64,000 nucleotides of DNA from Absidia repens (lineage: Eukaryota > Mucoromycota > Mucoromycetes > Mucorales > Cunninghamellaceae), in the NCBI GenBank assembly GCA_002105175.1, contig MCGE01000009.1, positions 1,550,001 through 1,614,000 on the forward strand. Reading direction: 5' to 3'. Made by a program: the position numbers and the translations under genes. Shown in pieces: positions 25,637-36,674 of the stretch. The notes under the pieces are model-generated. The model saw nothing but the letters and a program-made list of their open reading frames with translations, had not been told where the DNA came from and ran no database searches. Numbering within the stretch: the first letter of the stretch is position 1; the number at the start of each line of letters is the position of its first letter.

Positions 25637-27998
25637 TCAAAAATACAAATCAGGCGGAATCCAGTGGGAATTTTTCTTGCTGTTATCGGCAGGGAATGAT
25701 GGATTGGGCGGCAAAATAAAGGGTGCTGATAATCCATGATGACCAAAATATGTTGGTGTAGTTGGCACCGATGGATAAGGAGGTTTCATCGACGGTAGTT
25801 GCTGACACTGATGCTGAGGTCGATGCTGATGCTGATTCTGATGCTGATGCTGATGCTGAAGTTGATGCTGAGGTCGATGCTGATGCTGATGCTGATGCTG
25901 ATGCTGATGCTGATGCTGATGATAATCATCCCATGTTGTTGTTAAAGAATGTGGTTGCTGCACGTTCACAGGTTGTGTCTTGCAATTTTCGCGGTTTCCT
26001 GACCCTAATTGCGACTCCCCTTTTTCGATTCTATTACTGCTAATGATGGTGTTGTTGGTATCAGGGCTGATGGTATGATCAAGAGAGCAAGATATCGTCG
26101 TTGAATTGTTGGGTTTTCCTTTTTCTTTCGTCGTTCGTGCTCGTTTTTTGTTTGGCTGGTCCTTTGAGGTTGATTTTCTTTGATGTTTGGCTATAGTAGA
26201 CGCATTCTTGTTGTTGTTGGTAAACTTAAGAGATTTTCCCTATTAGATACAATACATACACATAACCATGTCAGTATCAATAATACGATACATACCCCGT
26301 CGTTTATTACCTCCTTGTCAGTACGTTGGCCTTGATGTTGCTGCCATAACTTTTGTTCATCTTGATCCAGTTCTTTGCGATAATCACTAAAAGAGACATG
26401 GTCTAGATGATAATAATAATAAGGTGAGCAGCTTTGCGTGAGTTGCAGAAAAGGAAAGAAAGAAAAAACGTTCTTACCAGGTAAACGAGGAATGGAGACG
26501 TGCTGATCATGTAATGACGTCAAAAAGGCGCGATCCTCGGAAGTGGCAATCAAATTCACCGCTATGCCTGATGTGCCGTACCGCCCCGTTCGCCCAACCC
26601 TATGAAGATAAGTTTCGGTATTTCGAGGGTAGTCAATATTAATCACCAAATTCACTCGATCGATATCTATACCACGGGCAATCTATACATAAACGAGAAA
26701 AAAGAGTTAAGTTTCATGTGGGTATGTTTTGATTTTCTGCCTTACCAAATCACTGCATACAAGGACTCTTAGTTTAAACTGACGCATGTCGTTCATAACT
26801 GACATTCGTTTTTCCTGAGACAATCCTGCACATATATGTCCTGATCGCCATCCCATGTCCGTCAACCATTGTGCTAATTCCGCCGCTCTAATGCATGAAT
26901 ATACAATATCGTCATTATGTTGCGTATGTATTGGTCGCGGGGAATCAGACTTACCTTGGAAAACTATTGACAAAGATCATGCATTGATAAAAGTCCACCT
27001 TTGATAATAGATCAGCCGTAACTTCAAACTTGTCCTTGTATATTTGCATTCGCCGGAAGTAATCGCCTACTTGATGTGTCGATGGAGAGTCAATGTCTTC
27101 GTTTTTCACCTTAACATCCACATAGTATTGCTGCACCTCTATATGTATTAATAAATATAAATAGTCAAATATCACGTTTTTTGAATAATTATAGTGTGTA
27201 TAGTTTTACCTTCCAGAGTGGGTAAATCGTAAGTAAGCTTGACAATATGAGGATCCTTCACAAAATCGTTTAACGAGCGCAATAATTCGTCGGTAAAGGT
27301 GGCGGAGAAGGCAACCGATTGCTTGTTGATGGGCAGCTTATCATAAATGTATCTACCATGTTCAATATATATATAAAGGAATGGATATGTTTTAGTATTG
27401 TTGTCCCCCCCCCTTGTTCCCCCCTCCCTCCCTGTCCTTCATGAAGTTGTACTTACTTGATTTGCTGCCGGAAAGCATCAGACATCAATTGGTCAGCTTC
27501 GTCCATGACCAGTAGCTTGATAGCTTTTGTTGATAGTTTCTTTGTTTCCAATAAGGCCATCAGTCGCCCAGGCGTGCCAACAATGACTTGTGAGTGTTGT
27601 AGCTTACGAATATCACCTTCAAAGGAGAGTCCACCAATCAAAGCTTCGCAGTTGAATTGCGGCATATTTTGACCCAATTGTTGCACCACATGTTTGATTT
27701 GCATAGCTATTTCCCGTGTAGGCGCCACGATTAATGCTTGAGGTAAAGACACAGAGAGTTGAATGGCCTCCAACGCAATTACAGCGAATACTACGGTCTT
27801 GCCAGTTCCTGACTTTGCTTGAGCAACCATGTTCACCCCAAGTCGACCCAAAGGAATGGCTTGTAATTGAATAGGTGAAGGTCGTGCATAGCCTGACTTT
27901 TCCAAGCCTTTTAAGATTAGAGGATTCTGAATCAAAGTGCTAAAATCAATATCTTCGTCAATACGTACATCCTGTGAGCGTTTTTGTTGTAACGTCAT
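25637..27998 (-). CDS. DDX20: DEAD-box RNA helicase DDX20/Gemin3 homologue
   Basis: In animals DDX20 (Gemin3) works in the SMN complex that loads Sm rings onto spliceosomal snRNAs. The N-terminus after ATG 27996-27998 has the Q-motif region [16 protein letters not shown], followed by motif [11 protein letters not shown], Ia PTREIA, Ib GTPGRL and II DEAD. Motif III SAT lies in the exon near 27320. The helicase C domain has [12 protein letters not shown] near 26590. The wording [33 protein letters not shown] is the DDX20 subtype rather than eIF4A, Dbp5 or Dhh1. Six or so short introns interrupt the gene. The last exon is basic and then carries a (His-Gln)n tract at 25800-25925, and the protein ends PPDLYF. 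Its divergent neighbour is BUD20, 164 bp away. The subfamily call is strong; a role in snRNP assembly is inferred. Confidence 0.88.
25800..25925. repeat. Hexanucleotide GCTGAT coding repeat
   Basis: Tandem GCTGAT/GTTGAT/GGTCGAT units inside the last exon of the DDX20 gene. On the minus strand they encode an alternating His-Gln run with interspersed Arg-Pro. Such hexamer repeats usually vary in length between strains. Confidence 0.9.
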
Positions 27999-28162
27999 AA
28001 AAAAAAAAAAAAAAAAGAAAAAGAGAGTGGCAACAAAAAAAAAAAAAATTACTCGGGGTTTAATACAAGAGGGTTTTTTGATTCTCCGGTGACTGATTTT
28101 TTGAAGTTTTTTTTTATTATTATTATTTTTTCTTTTCTGTTTGAATTTGAAATCATCAAATA

Positions 28163-28748
28163 ATGGGAAGGTAAGAACGTCATTTAGGCCTTACCTGATA
28201 TTTACTTTAACTGATCTATATATATTATTATTCTATAGATTGGCTAAAGCAAGAAAACACTCTGGGATCCGAGATACTCAAAGAAAATATCGTACAAGAA
28301 ACTACACCCGCGATCTTGATCAGATCCATCACGATGTCAAGCCTGAAAATGCCATCAAATTGAAATCTCAAAAAGTGGATACTGATTTACCAGGTTTAGG
28401 TCAATTTTACTGTGTAGAATGCGCGTAAGTGAATCGAAAGCTGCTAGGAGACAGTATTAAACACTACTAATTGGTTTTGTTTATAGTCGTCACTTTATCA
28501 ATCAAGGTGCCTTGGATATTCACAATCGTGGGAAACTGCATAAACGAAGAGTTAAGAAACTTCAAGATGAACCCTATACACAAGAAGAGGTAAGAAAGAG
28601 TATACATAGTGCACAAACGATCGGTGAGATTTATCTTGAAATCTCTTTATCATAGGCGGATGCTGCTGCTGGTTTGGGGAAGACTGACAACGGCAAACGT
28701 GGTGGACGAAGCCTTGTAACGGAAGATGTGACTATGGAAGAAAACTAG
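28163..28748 (+). CDS. BUD20: Bud20/ZNF593-family ribosome export zinc-finger protein
   Basis: Bud20 is a shuttling protein that helps export pre-60S ribosomal particles from the nucleus. Four exons (28163-28170, 28239-28424, 28487-28589, 28656-28748) encode 129 residues. A tiny first exon supplies MG and two bases of Arg. The joined protein starts [12 protein letters not shown], like MGR in the yeast protein. The family core follows: [10 protein letters not shown], the C2H2 finger in [20 protein letters not shown] with two further His, and then [17 protein letters not shown]. The finger pairs Cys-x2-Cys with His-x5-His. Length matches the family. The protein ends in a Gly-Arg rich tail (GKRGGR). 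It is divergent from DDX20 and followed in tandem by the unknown gene at 29097. Confidence 0.95.
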
Positions 28749-29096
28749 ACAAATCAAGTTTACCATGATGGGTTTGTCGTATATCAACTTGTATTTATCA
28801 TCAACCCTCGCTCCTCCCCTTTATCATCATCTTCATTTTCTTTATCATTTTATTCTCTTCATCATTAGTGTATCATTTGTTTTTTTATTATCTATCCATT
28901 ATATCTGTAGTCTAGCATTCACATTATCCTTATTATTGATAAACTCAAGATTGGAGGGGTGCTGTGTCGTTGATCACCTCCCCTATTTTGTTACATAAAA
29001 AAGATCACCACCATTCAGTTTTTTTTTATTCTTGTCTTCTTCTTCTCTTCTTTTCTTCTCCTTTTATATATCTTGTCAATAAAACAAACGATTACA

Positions 29097-30223
29097 ATGT
29101 CATCGGCTGAAGATTTCTTCCCTTCCTCTGCGACATCTCTACGCCATAGGAAAAGCAAAGTGGAATCTGAACTACAACTGTTACACAATGATCACCGAAA
29201 AACTACCAAACATCGATGGTCAAATTGCTTTGCCTTTATCTTGAAACGGTGTAAATTCAAGTCTGACCCTACTTACTCCTCCTCTTCCGCTACCAATATG
29301 GCACTGACTCTTCCTTGTGATTTACTTGATACTCACCATATCAACACTGGTACTAGGTATCCATTATCAGGTATTACATATACTTGTAAAAAACAAGTTA
29401 CAAAAAAAAAAAAAAAAAAAAAAATAGGAGCAAGAAAAGGGTGGGCTGGATATATGAACCATACCAGTTGTACTTTATTATTTTTATATTTATTATTATG
29501 ATATTATTTTTATTATTAGAAAAACCAATGTATCGGTCGACCCTTTCCTCCTTATCACCACCACCTACTCCTGTTTCTTCACCGCTATCGCCTCCACCAC
29601 GACATATCATGACAAGCCGTCAACAGCGACAACAATGTGAAACCAAGAATATGTTGACAGCACCATTACATGCCCTCAAATCAACTACAGTAAACACCTT
29701 ACCGACACACCATCATCATCACCAACAACGACGACATCCATATCGACCCCATGTACTGCGATTATCTTTGAATATGGATCAGCGCTATTCTTATACTTCT
29801 TCAATTGATTCATCTGATACTCATCATCACAACATCGATGATCCTGATGATCTTATTACTGTTACTGCCATGGGGACTATGACAATGGATGATCTTGAAC
29901 CAACTTCTCGACGGCAACAAGGAAATAATCATCGATGGACCATGGGCTCATTTTCTCACCAACCCATTGGATTGATGATGCTTCGTGACGATTCTTATGA
30001 TGGCGGAAATAGCAAACATTATCATCAAATCAGCCAAGAGAAGGAACACTATGATGCGATTGTCGCTGCATCCAAATGGCAACACCGACGGCGGCTTACT
30101 TCTACCTCGTGCTACGACAATGACAATGATAATGATAATGACAATGAAATGTTTGCGGATCAGCTATGGAATACCAAGTTGGATAGAACGTCACCCCCTT
30201 CCGCCCCACCACTTTCTTTATAA
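29097..30223 (+). CDS. Unknown low-complexity protein
   Basis: Two exons (29097-29370 and 29520-30223) join in frame across a 149-nt intron with GT-AG ends and a long A run, giving 325 residues. The start is ATG 29097-29099 (MSSAEDFFPSSATSLRHRKS). There is a basic patch KHRWSNCFAFILKRCKFK that could be membrane-associated or nuclear. After it come a Ser-Pro segment (SPPPTPVSSPLSPPPR), His runs, and an Asn-Asp repeat (NDNDNDND) near 30120. I see no catalytic motif or known domain. Disorder and phosphorylation sites are likely. The function is unknown; codon usage and clean splicing argue that it is a real gene. Confidence 0.65.
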
Positions 30224-30889
30224 AACGATGCGCCACATGCCCTAGCTGGTTTAGGTTTCCTGTCTAGTTTGGATCTCTTTTTCACTCTCCCCATTCTTAT
30301 TGCCTCTCCTACACTCCCTTTCTCATTATTATAGTTTTATTTACTGTCATTACCCTGTTATCAGCCTTACTATCATACCCTCCTTTTTTCTTTATTTTTA
30401 TCATCATCTTTTAGTTTACTTTATGAATCTGTCTGGAACGGCTCCATCCCCCCTACTATTATTATACTTTTTTGATACTATTTTTTTAATAAAGGAAAAA
30501 AAAAACTTTGACATTTTTGTTATTTGTCTGGTGGAGTTTGGATATGGTTATATTGTGTGTGTGTGCATGAGTCTGCGTAAGCGTACGTGAATGAATTTTG
30601 CTTCAAGGGGATATCCGTGCAGGAGTGGGTGTGTACATGCCCTATATCTTTAGGGGAATGTGCCTTTTAGGGAATGCGTACATTTGAAAAAAGAGAGCGA
30701 GAGAGAGATTGTGCATGATTCAAGTGACGTGATTCATTTTTATTATATTTATCCTTTTCATCCTTGTCATTGTCGTTCTCCCAATACGTATTATATGCTA
30801 TTAAAAAAAAGAAAAATACAAAAAAGAGGACAAATCATCAAGGAGGTCTAGAAATGGATTGATGAGAGAAAAAAAAAAAAAAAAAGAGC
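30224..30889. other. Intergenic, no gene seen
   Basis: Pyrimidine-rich 3' flank of the preceding gene, then purine-rich DNA with several A runs. No supported gene or RNA. Confidence 0.5.
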
Positions 30890-31560
30890 TGTGCTTCCCT
30901 AATCCAATCTCATCGGATTTGCCAAGGATCCTTGACTCCTCACCATCTCCACTAGTTTTCAAATCACCTAGCATCGCATGATGGTTGGGCGCAAGGGGCT
31001 ATCCATCGCAGTGCGAAATGACAAAAAGTGACAGAAACATACCGAGCAGGGTTTTTATTTTTGCCCATATATGCGCTTATTTTTTTCTACACAGCTTACA
31101 TTATATATCCCTTGATTACACCACCTAGGTGAAGTCGCTCAAGACTACCTCTTTTTTACTACCCGCATATATACCGATTCGACAAGACAATTAGTTATGA
31201 GAGAGAGAATAAAGGTAAAACGACAAGACATATTTTATTCAAATGTAGATATCAACCATGACAACTGACTATGAACTATTCTAGTACAGGTTCTTAAATA
31301 GATTATATGAATACTGCTATACTGATGATTCTAACGCCTACAACCAAAATGAGGGGTTTTCCCATGCATGTTGTGTTGCATTTTTCAAATGCCTCTAATT
31401 CAAGTCCTAGCAGTAGTTCAAATCCACTACTATTTCAATAATACTATCAACGGAAGATGGTCTAAGAAAAAAGAGAAAGAGAAAAAGTAAAAGAGAAAAA
31501 AGGAAAAAAAAGGGGAGTAGAGAAATAAAATAGAAGGGGAATGTGAAGGACACGTACAAT
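30890..31560 (+). repeat. Dispersed repeat family R3, copy 3
   Basis: Matches the other R3 copies: GCAGTGCGAAATGACA near 31010, TATTTTATTCAAATGTAGATATCAACCATGAC near 31230, ACCAAAATGAGGGGTTTTCCCATGCATG near 31341 and CCTCTAATTCAAGTCCTAGCA near 31394. The module order differs from copies 1 and 2: the GTGCGAAATG segment here precedes the TTTATTCA block. This suggests rearrangement or tandem insertion. Non-coding. Confidence 0.6.
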
Positions 31561-32869
31561 TTTCGCACGTACTCTTTGAAAAAGCCGGAATTTAAATTTT
31601 CTAGATGGTCCAGTTAAGACATATTATGGCGTTGCATGTACAGTGCCCTAACAAAGAAAAGGCACACTTTTTGAGATACCGCTTCCTGTTTGTTAATAAA
31701 ACACAAGAATAATTTAAATAATATTTTAATCAATAGTATAATGTTTTAGATTACATATAATTTTTTATTGGTTGTTATTGATTCCTCATTAAAGCGTCTG
31801 CACCATATTGTGTTTTATACCATAATCACATCCCTATAAAAGGATGTTCGACTCATATCAAATAACGGTTATCAATATTCTCATTTTATTTCTGATTTTC
31901 TATTTTTTTTTTATTTCACAACAATATTACAATTTCGCGAGTTTACTGCGTACCAAAAACCAAATAATTTACATCGTGTTTTATCGTTAAATCCATCTAT
32001 ACATTTAACTATCTTGTGAAGGGGCTATCTATATCATTATAAAAAGATCAAGTGTTCAAAAAAAAAAAAAAAAAATTGCCGTTCCCAAAATTAGACATCC
32101 CATTCAGGCCTTCAATTTTCCGTCCATTATCTTCTCATATTGTAGTCTGCCCATGAACGTGCACCAAGCAAATATACTCATCTACTTCAATCTACCTAAG
32201 ATATTTCCAATAAGATTGATACGTGATTAAAGATACCAGAGAATACAAGCTTGCAAATCGTCAACTCGAGGAAATTTCAGTCAAACCAAAAAGTAACAAA
32301 GCACCGATCAAAACAAAAATGACCATTCTGCGGGCTTCGGACTTCGGAGCGGGATTGGATTCCGGTCATGATGCTTCCCGACGCTTTTTTAGCGGTATTG
32401 AGGGCTTGTTCTGTGTGTGTATGCGGATATTGGAGGGAAAAATGGTATGAGTAGAAGGTACATGTGACTAGAAAGCGGTTCCAAGCAAACTTGGGTGCCC
32501 AAGTATGTGTGTGGTTGAATGGTGGGCGATTGCTTAGAGGCAGTTATTTATGGCTGCAGGCCTTCCGCTGAGAGCTTATAGGCGTAAACTTTAGAGCATT
32601 CTACAACTGATTGTATGAGCCATCAATAATTGGCTTGGTGACAAAAAATGATTATATCATTTTTCTGAAGATGCATGGAAAATTTGAAGTTGAACGGTTT
32701 TGTAGTTCGTTTTATATAAAGCGAAGAAGATAATATTGCACGTTAACTCGATTTTGCAGGCTGTAAACTCCGCCAGCTAACTGAGGAGCTCCAGATGAAT
32801 TGACGTACCTGCAGATTTTTTTTCCCTCCCTTTTTTTTCCTTTTCGTTTATCTTCACCATTTATCTGCT
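31561..32869. other. Intergenic DNA with possible gene and transposon relics
   Basis: There is no intact gene. Two weak signals are described in findings: a TACAGTGCCCTAACAAAG segment near 31639 that resembles the end of a Tc1/mariner transposon, and a minus-strand hydrophobic tail-like reading frame near 32250-32420. Confidence 0.4.
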
Positions 32870-33560
32870 TTGAGATTATAGTGATTTAGATTAGTACCAG
32901 GTCTAGTTTAGAAGTGTTTTCAGCTCAGGGTTTACAAGATGCATGGGAAACCCCTTTCATTTTGAATCTAGGATCTGAGGGCACCATTAGTTGTCTTTTT
33001 GAAGCCACTATTAGCTTAGTTTAGTACCACTTTGTCCATAGTTTATATCTACTTGCAAATAAAGTATGTGTTGTTTAACTTGCTTTAATGAAAAATGCGT
33101 CCCATTAGTCTCTCATGTCTTGTGCAAATGATCTCTCATTGACTACCATCACCCCCTTTTTTATTAGTGTTGACCGTGCTATGGTTCAATAAAGGATATA
33201 CCTTTAATTTAATTCAATATATTGAATCACTTTGTAAATTTCTCCGTCTAGATCAGAGCTGATCATTGTTCTAATCTCACACTAGTCTCCCTCATTGCTC
33301 CTCAAATAGGTGCTTCCATTATGTCCCTTATTACAATGAATTCATTTTCTTTAGTATTGCTATATATCAATATGCTTTAATAAAATACGTCTTCCTATTA
33401 ACTATCTTATGAGCCATCGTATAGTAAGCAGTGTCGCCATTGTGGCTGTCTTGTGAGCCTCTTATCAAATACTTGCTTTTTAGGTCACCTACCATGAATA
33501 CGTTCCCCTACCCAGAGACTAGTTGCCGCCTTTGGGAATTAAAAAACGCTGCTATATTCG
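32870..33560 (-). repeat. Dispersed repeat family R2, copy C
   Basis: Reverse-orientation copy, parallel to 1491-2240. Landmarks are TTTAGATTAGTACCAGGTCTAG near 32884, GGAAACCCCTTTCATTTTGAAT near 32946, CCCATTAGTCTCTCATGTCTTG near 33102, GTTGACCGTGCTATGGTTCAATA near 33171 and GCCATTGTGGCTGTCTTGTGAGC near 33435. A short R3-like piece (AGAGGCAAAATGGCGG) follows near 33733. Non-coding. Confidence 0.7.
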
Positions 33561-34216
33561 CCCTCCTCCCTTTTTACCATTCATATCAGTCAACATAGGT
33601 CATACCACGACTAGGTTAGACATACTGGATATATACAGTTCGCTAGTTTTTATTTTTTTTCCATGTAGAATATTAATAACTAGCCTACTTCCCCCAAACT
33701 GAACTCAGTTGAACCCAATGGGTCATCTATCAAGAGGCAAAATGGCGGGGAGATATTGCCCAATTCCATCAAAAAACATACAAAAACAGCAATCCCCCTT
33801 CCTCGATACCCAGAAGATCAATTCTTTAGAAATGTATGAATGTTTTAAATATAATAAAAAAAATTGATTTATTTCGCATTCTTTTAGAAATGCACCGTAC
33901 GCCATGTGGTGAAAGAAAAGGTAAAAAAAAAAAAGGGAGGTTTTAGGATACTCTGAGCGAATGGTATTTGCTTGTTCTTAACAGTGTATATACATAATGA
34001 CAACATCAAAATAGATGCAAGACATATCACCATATCACATTCTTTCAAACGCTACATTTTTATTATTCGTAAAAATATATATATAAGTGTATCTATATCT
34101 ACAAACGAATCGAATATGTATATAAGTATATAAAAGTATGAATAAAGAGAGGGGGAGGAGGGGGGGAAAGTAAAAGGAATCATAATTGAGTATCTAACTA
34201 AGCATGATTATCGTTT

Positions 34217-35765
34217 TCAAAGTTTGGAGTCCATTTGCTTTTTGGCAGTCTTGGAAAGGGCATCATCTAATAATTGTAAAATAGGAGGCACTATTGGTTT
34301 TAAAAAAAAAAATGAAGGGGATAGGAACAAGTGGATGTTAGCAGATAGGATTTGCTGTTTTTTTTTTCCATGAGTGCATATTTCTTACCCATCAGATCAG
34401 GTTTTTCATTGGGTACCATATGAGTGCCTTCCACCACAACGGACTTGATATGTTTCGGGTTGAGATCAGGTAAGCTTAATGGATCAAGAAGCACGCTACC
34501 ATAATAATCAATTTCTTAGCACCTTTTGATCGGGCGAGGGAAGGGAGGGAATATTTTTTCATTTTTCTTTTTTTTTTTCACTTACTATGTGGATGCATCC
34601 CCATAGACAAATTGAACAGGTGTGCTCAAAGCGCGAAGAGCAGAGTATGCGACGGAAGTTGCATAATAACTTACATTAAACACATGCTATGATGGTGAAA
34701 AAGAAAAAACTGAGTACATTCATTTATTTGAAGCTGTCATTTTATTTACAGTCTACCTACATATTCCTGTTCTTTGGGCGTCTTGAGCTTTACCGTGCCA
34801 TCAGAAGTTTCATACAAGCCATAGTTCTAAGAAATAACATTATAGATAAAAAAAAAGTCGGTCAATCTCTCACCTTCATCTTCATCACCAACCCGTCCTA
34901 TGATGTTTTCTTTTCTTACCACATAGAGTTCCAAAACCTCAGGATCCATAATTTTCCAGAATTTTCGAGGAGCCAAAGATTTATGGCAAGATTCCTTATC
35001 GGGCCATGTGTCACGTCGTTTCAACGACGCCAGCATGGGCAATTGTTCGCGATCTTCGGCATCCATGATGTCAGTAGCAAGGACAGGTTCAATGGCGCAT
35101 ATACCGGTAAAAGTATTGGGAAATAAGAATTCGGCAAGGATCCTATATTCGATAACGAAACAAGAATGTACGAATCATTTAGTAATCTATATTTCACTTC
35201 ACTGCCCACTACTCCCTCCCCTGAAAACTTACATTGCTGTGGCACCGAAGCTATGGCCAATACCGATAACGCCGTCATACTTTGCGTGAAGATCAAATTC
35301 TTTCACTACCTGTTGGGTATCCAAGGCATTATCAAACCAACTATCTATATATAATTGTAAATAAGGGCGAAGAGTCAGTGGAGTGAACTTGGAGAATATA
35401 CATGATAAGCTAATTATGACAGTTTTTTTTTTTTCTATGTCTACCGACTTACAGGTTTCCAAAAAGGTGCCTTCATTCAAACGAGCAGAGTCACCATGAT
35501 TGCGTGCATCCCAAGAAAATACATACAGATCTGTTTGTTGATAGCGTTGTTGTTGATGAATACCATTTACCACACGACGGATCAAGGGGTGGAGACTTTC
35601 TTTCATAAATCCATTTGAATGCGAGAACACCAGGGCAAGTTTTTGTTGTGCTAATTGAGGAGCTTTGAAGTAATGCTTGTCCACAGCGAGTTTTTGAATT
35701 TGGTATCCTAGAGTACCAGGGTGAACTTTGATAGTAGTGGTTTCTGTAGGGATAAGCTTAGGCAT
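34217..35765 (-). CDS. Peroxisomal alpha/beta hydrolase (Lpx1-like lipase/esterase)
   Basis: About six exons encode roughly 390 residues from ATG 35763-35765 (MPKLIPTETTTIKVHPG). The oxyanion-side motif FSHSNGF is followed by WDARNHGDS, typical of alpha/beta hydrolases. The nucleophile elbow GIGHSFGATAM places the catalytic Ser near 35250. The catalytic His is in VEGTHMVPNEKPDLM near 34410. The acid residue may be the Asp in FVYGDAST. The last exon ends ALSKTAKKQMDSKL then TGA at 34217-34219. The final -SKL is a classical PTS1 signal, so the protein should enter peroxisomes. The yeast peroxisomal lipase Lpx1 has the same layout. The substrate (triacylglycerol, acyl ester or other) cannot be told from the sequence. 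Confidence 0.85.
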
Positions 35766-36674
35766 ATTCAGTAGTGGAAATAACGATGAGTAAAAGGAAA
35801 AAATAAAAAAAAAGGAAATGGAAACTCTTTTTATTTAAATATCCGCCCCGTTTCCCCACAGTTACATGTGACGGGAAAGCTTTGATTTTTGCTGACAAGA
35901 TCAAAGAACTCGGGAAAATATTTTGACCCCACTTCCGAAAACCGTCATTCTAACTGCATAGACTGCGAGGATAGTAGTGACTTGAATATCATCGATCCTT
36001 CAACTAAATGATTTTCCTCAAACACAAACACACTACTGTCTTGAAACAAATATTGAAAGAAGGAATGTGCAAGACTATAGAAGTAATGCCATCCTAGCAA
36101 TTTCAAGTCGGATTTCTGCTAATTTTCTCATGTGTAAACCCCATGACATAAAATGTCAAATCAAAAATATCCCCCCTAATGCTTCGCCCAGGAAAAGTAA
36201 CCCTCATCCAAAAAAAAAAAAAAAAAAAAAAAAACTATGCCACAAAGATTTTCCACAATATACTACATTATTTGTTCAAAAACTTTACACCAAAATGACG
36301 TTTAAATTTTCAGTAAGTGCCTACATCATCCAGTAACCTCTACTATCGCCCGCCCGCCCGCCCATAACCACTTTAATAGAATCAAATATCCAATCCGCTA
36401 TCCGTTAAATCAAAGCGAATAGCGTATTGTAAAGACGTGCCTACCACCCCATCACAGCCTTAGCATGTATATAAGCCCACAATGTCATAGACCAGTAGAT
36501 TTATTTGAAGCATTTGTTCACATAAATGATAAAACTATCACATGATTGGGTTATTCATAAAGATAAAGTATCATCTAGTGATAAAAAAGTATAAAACGCG
36601 CTAAACTAAAACATCATACACATAAAAACTAATATATAAATAATAAAAACACACATCACACTAAGGGGAGGGGA
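35766..36674. other. Intergenic, no gene seen
   Basis: Contains a 24-base A run near 36210-36233 and a short CGCC tandem near 36350-36363. It holds the hydrolase promoter and the V-ATPase 3' flank. No supported ORF or RNA gene. Confidence 0.5.

Noticed and set aside
25800..25925. CRISPR-like or satellite array
   Set aside because: The units are a direct GCTGAT hexamer without spacers and lie in frame inside the DDX20 gene, encoding His-Gln.
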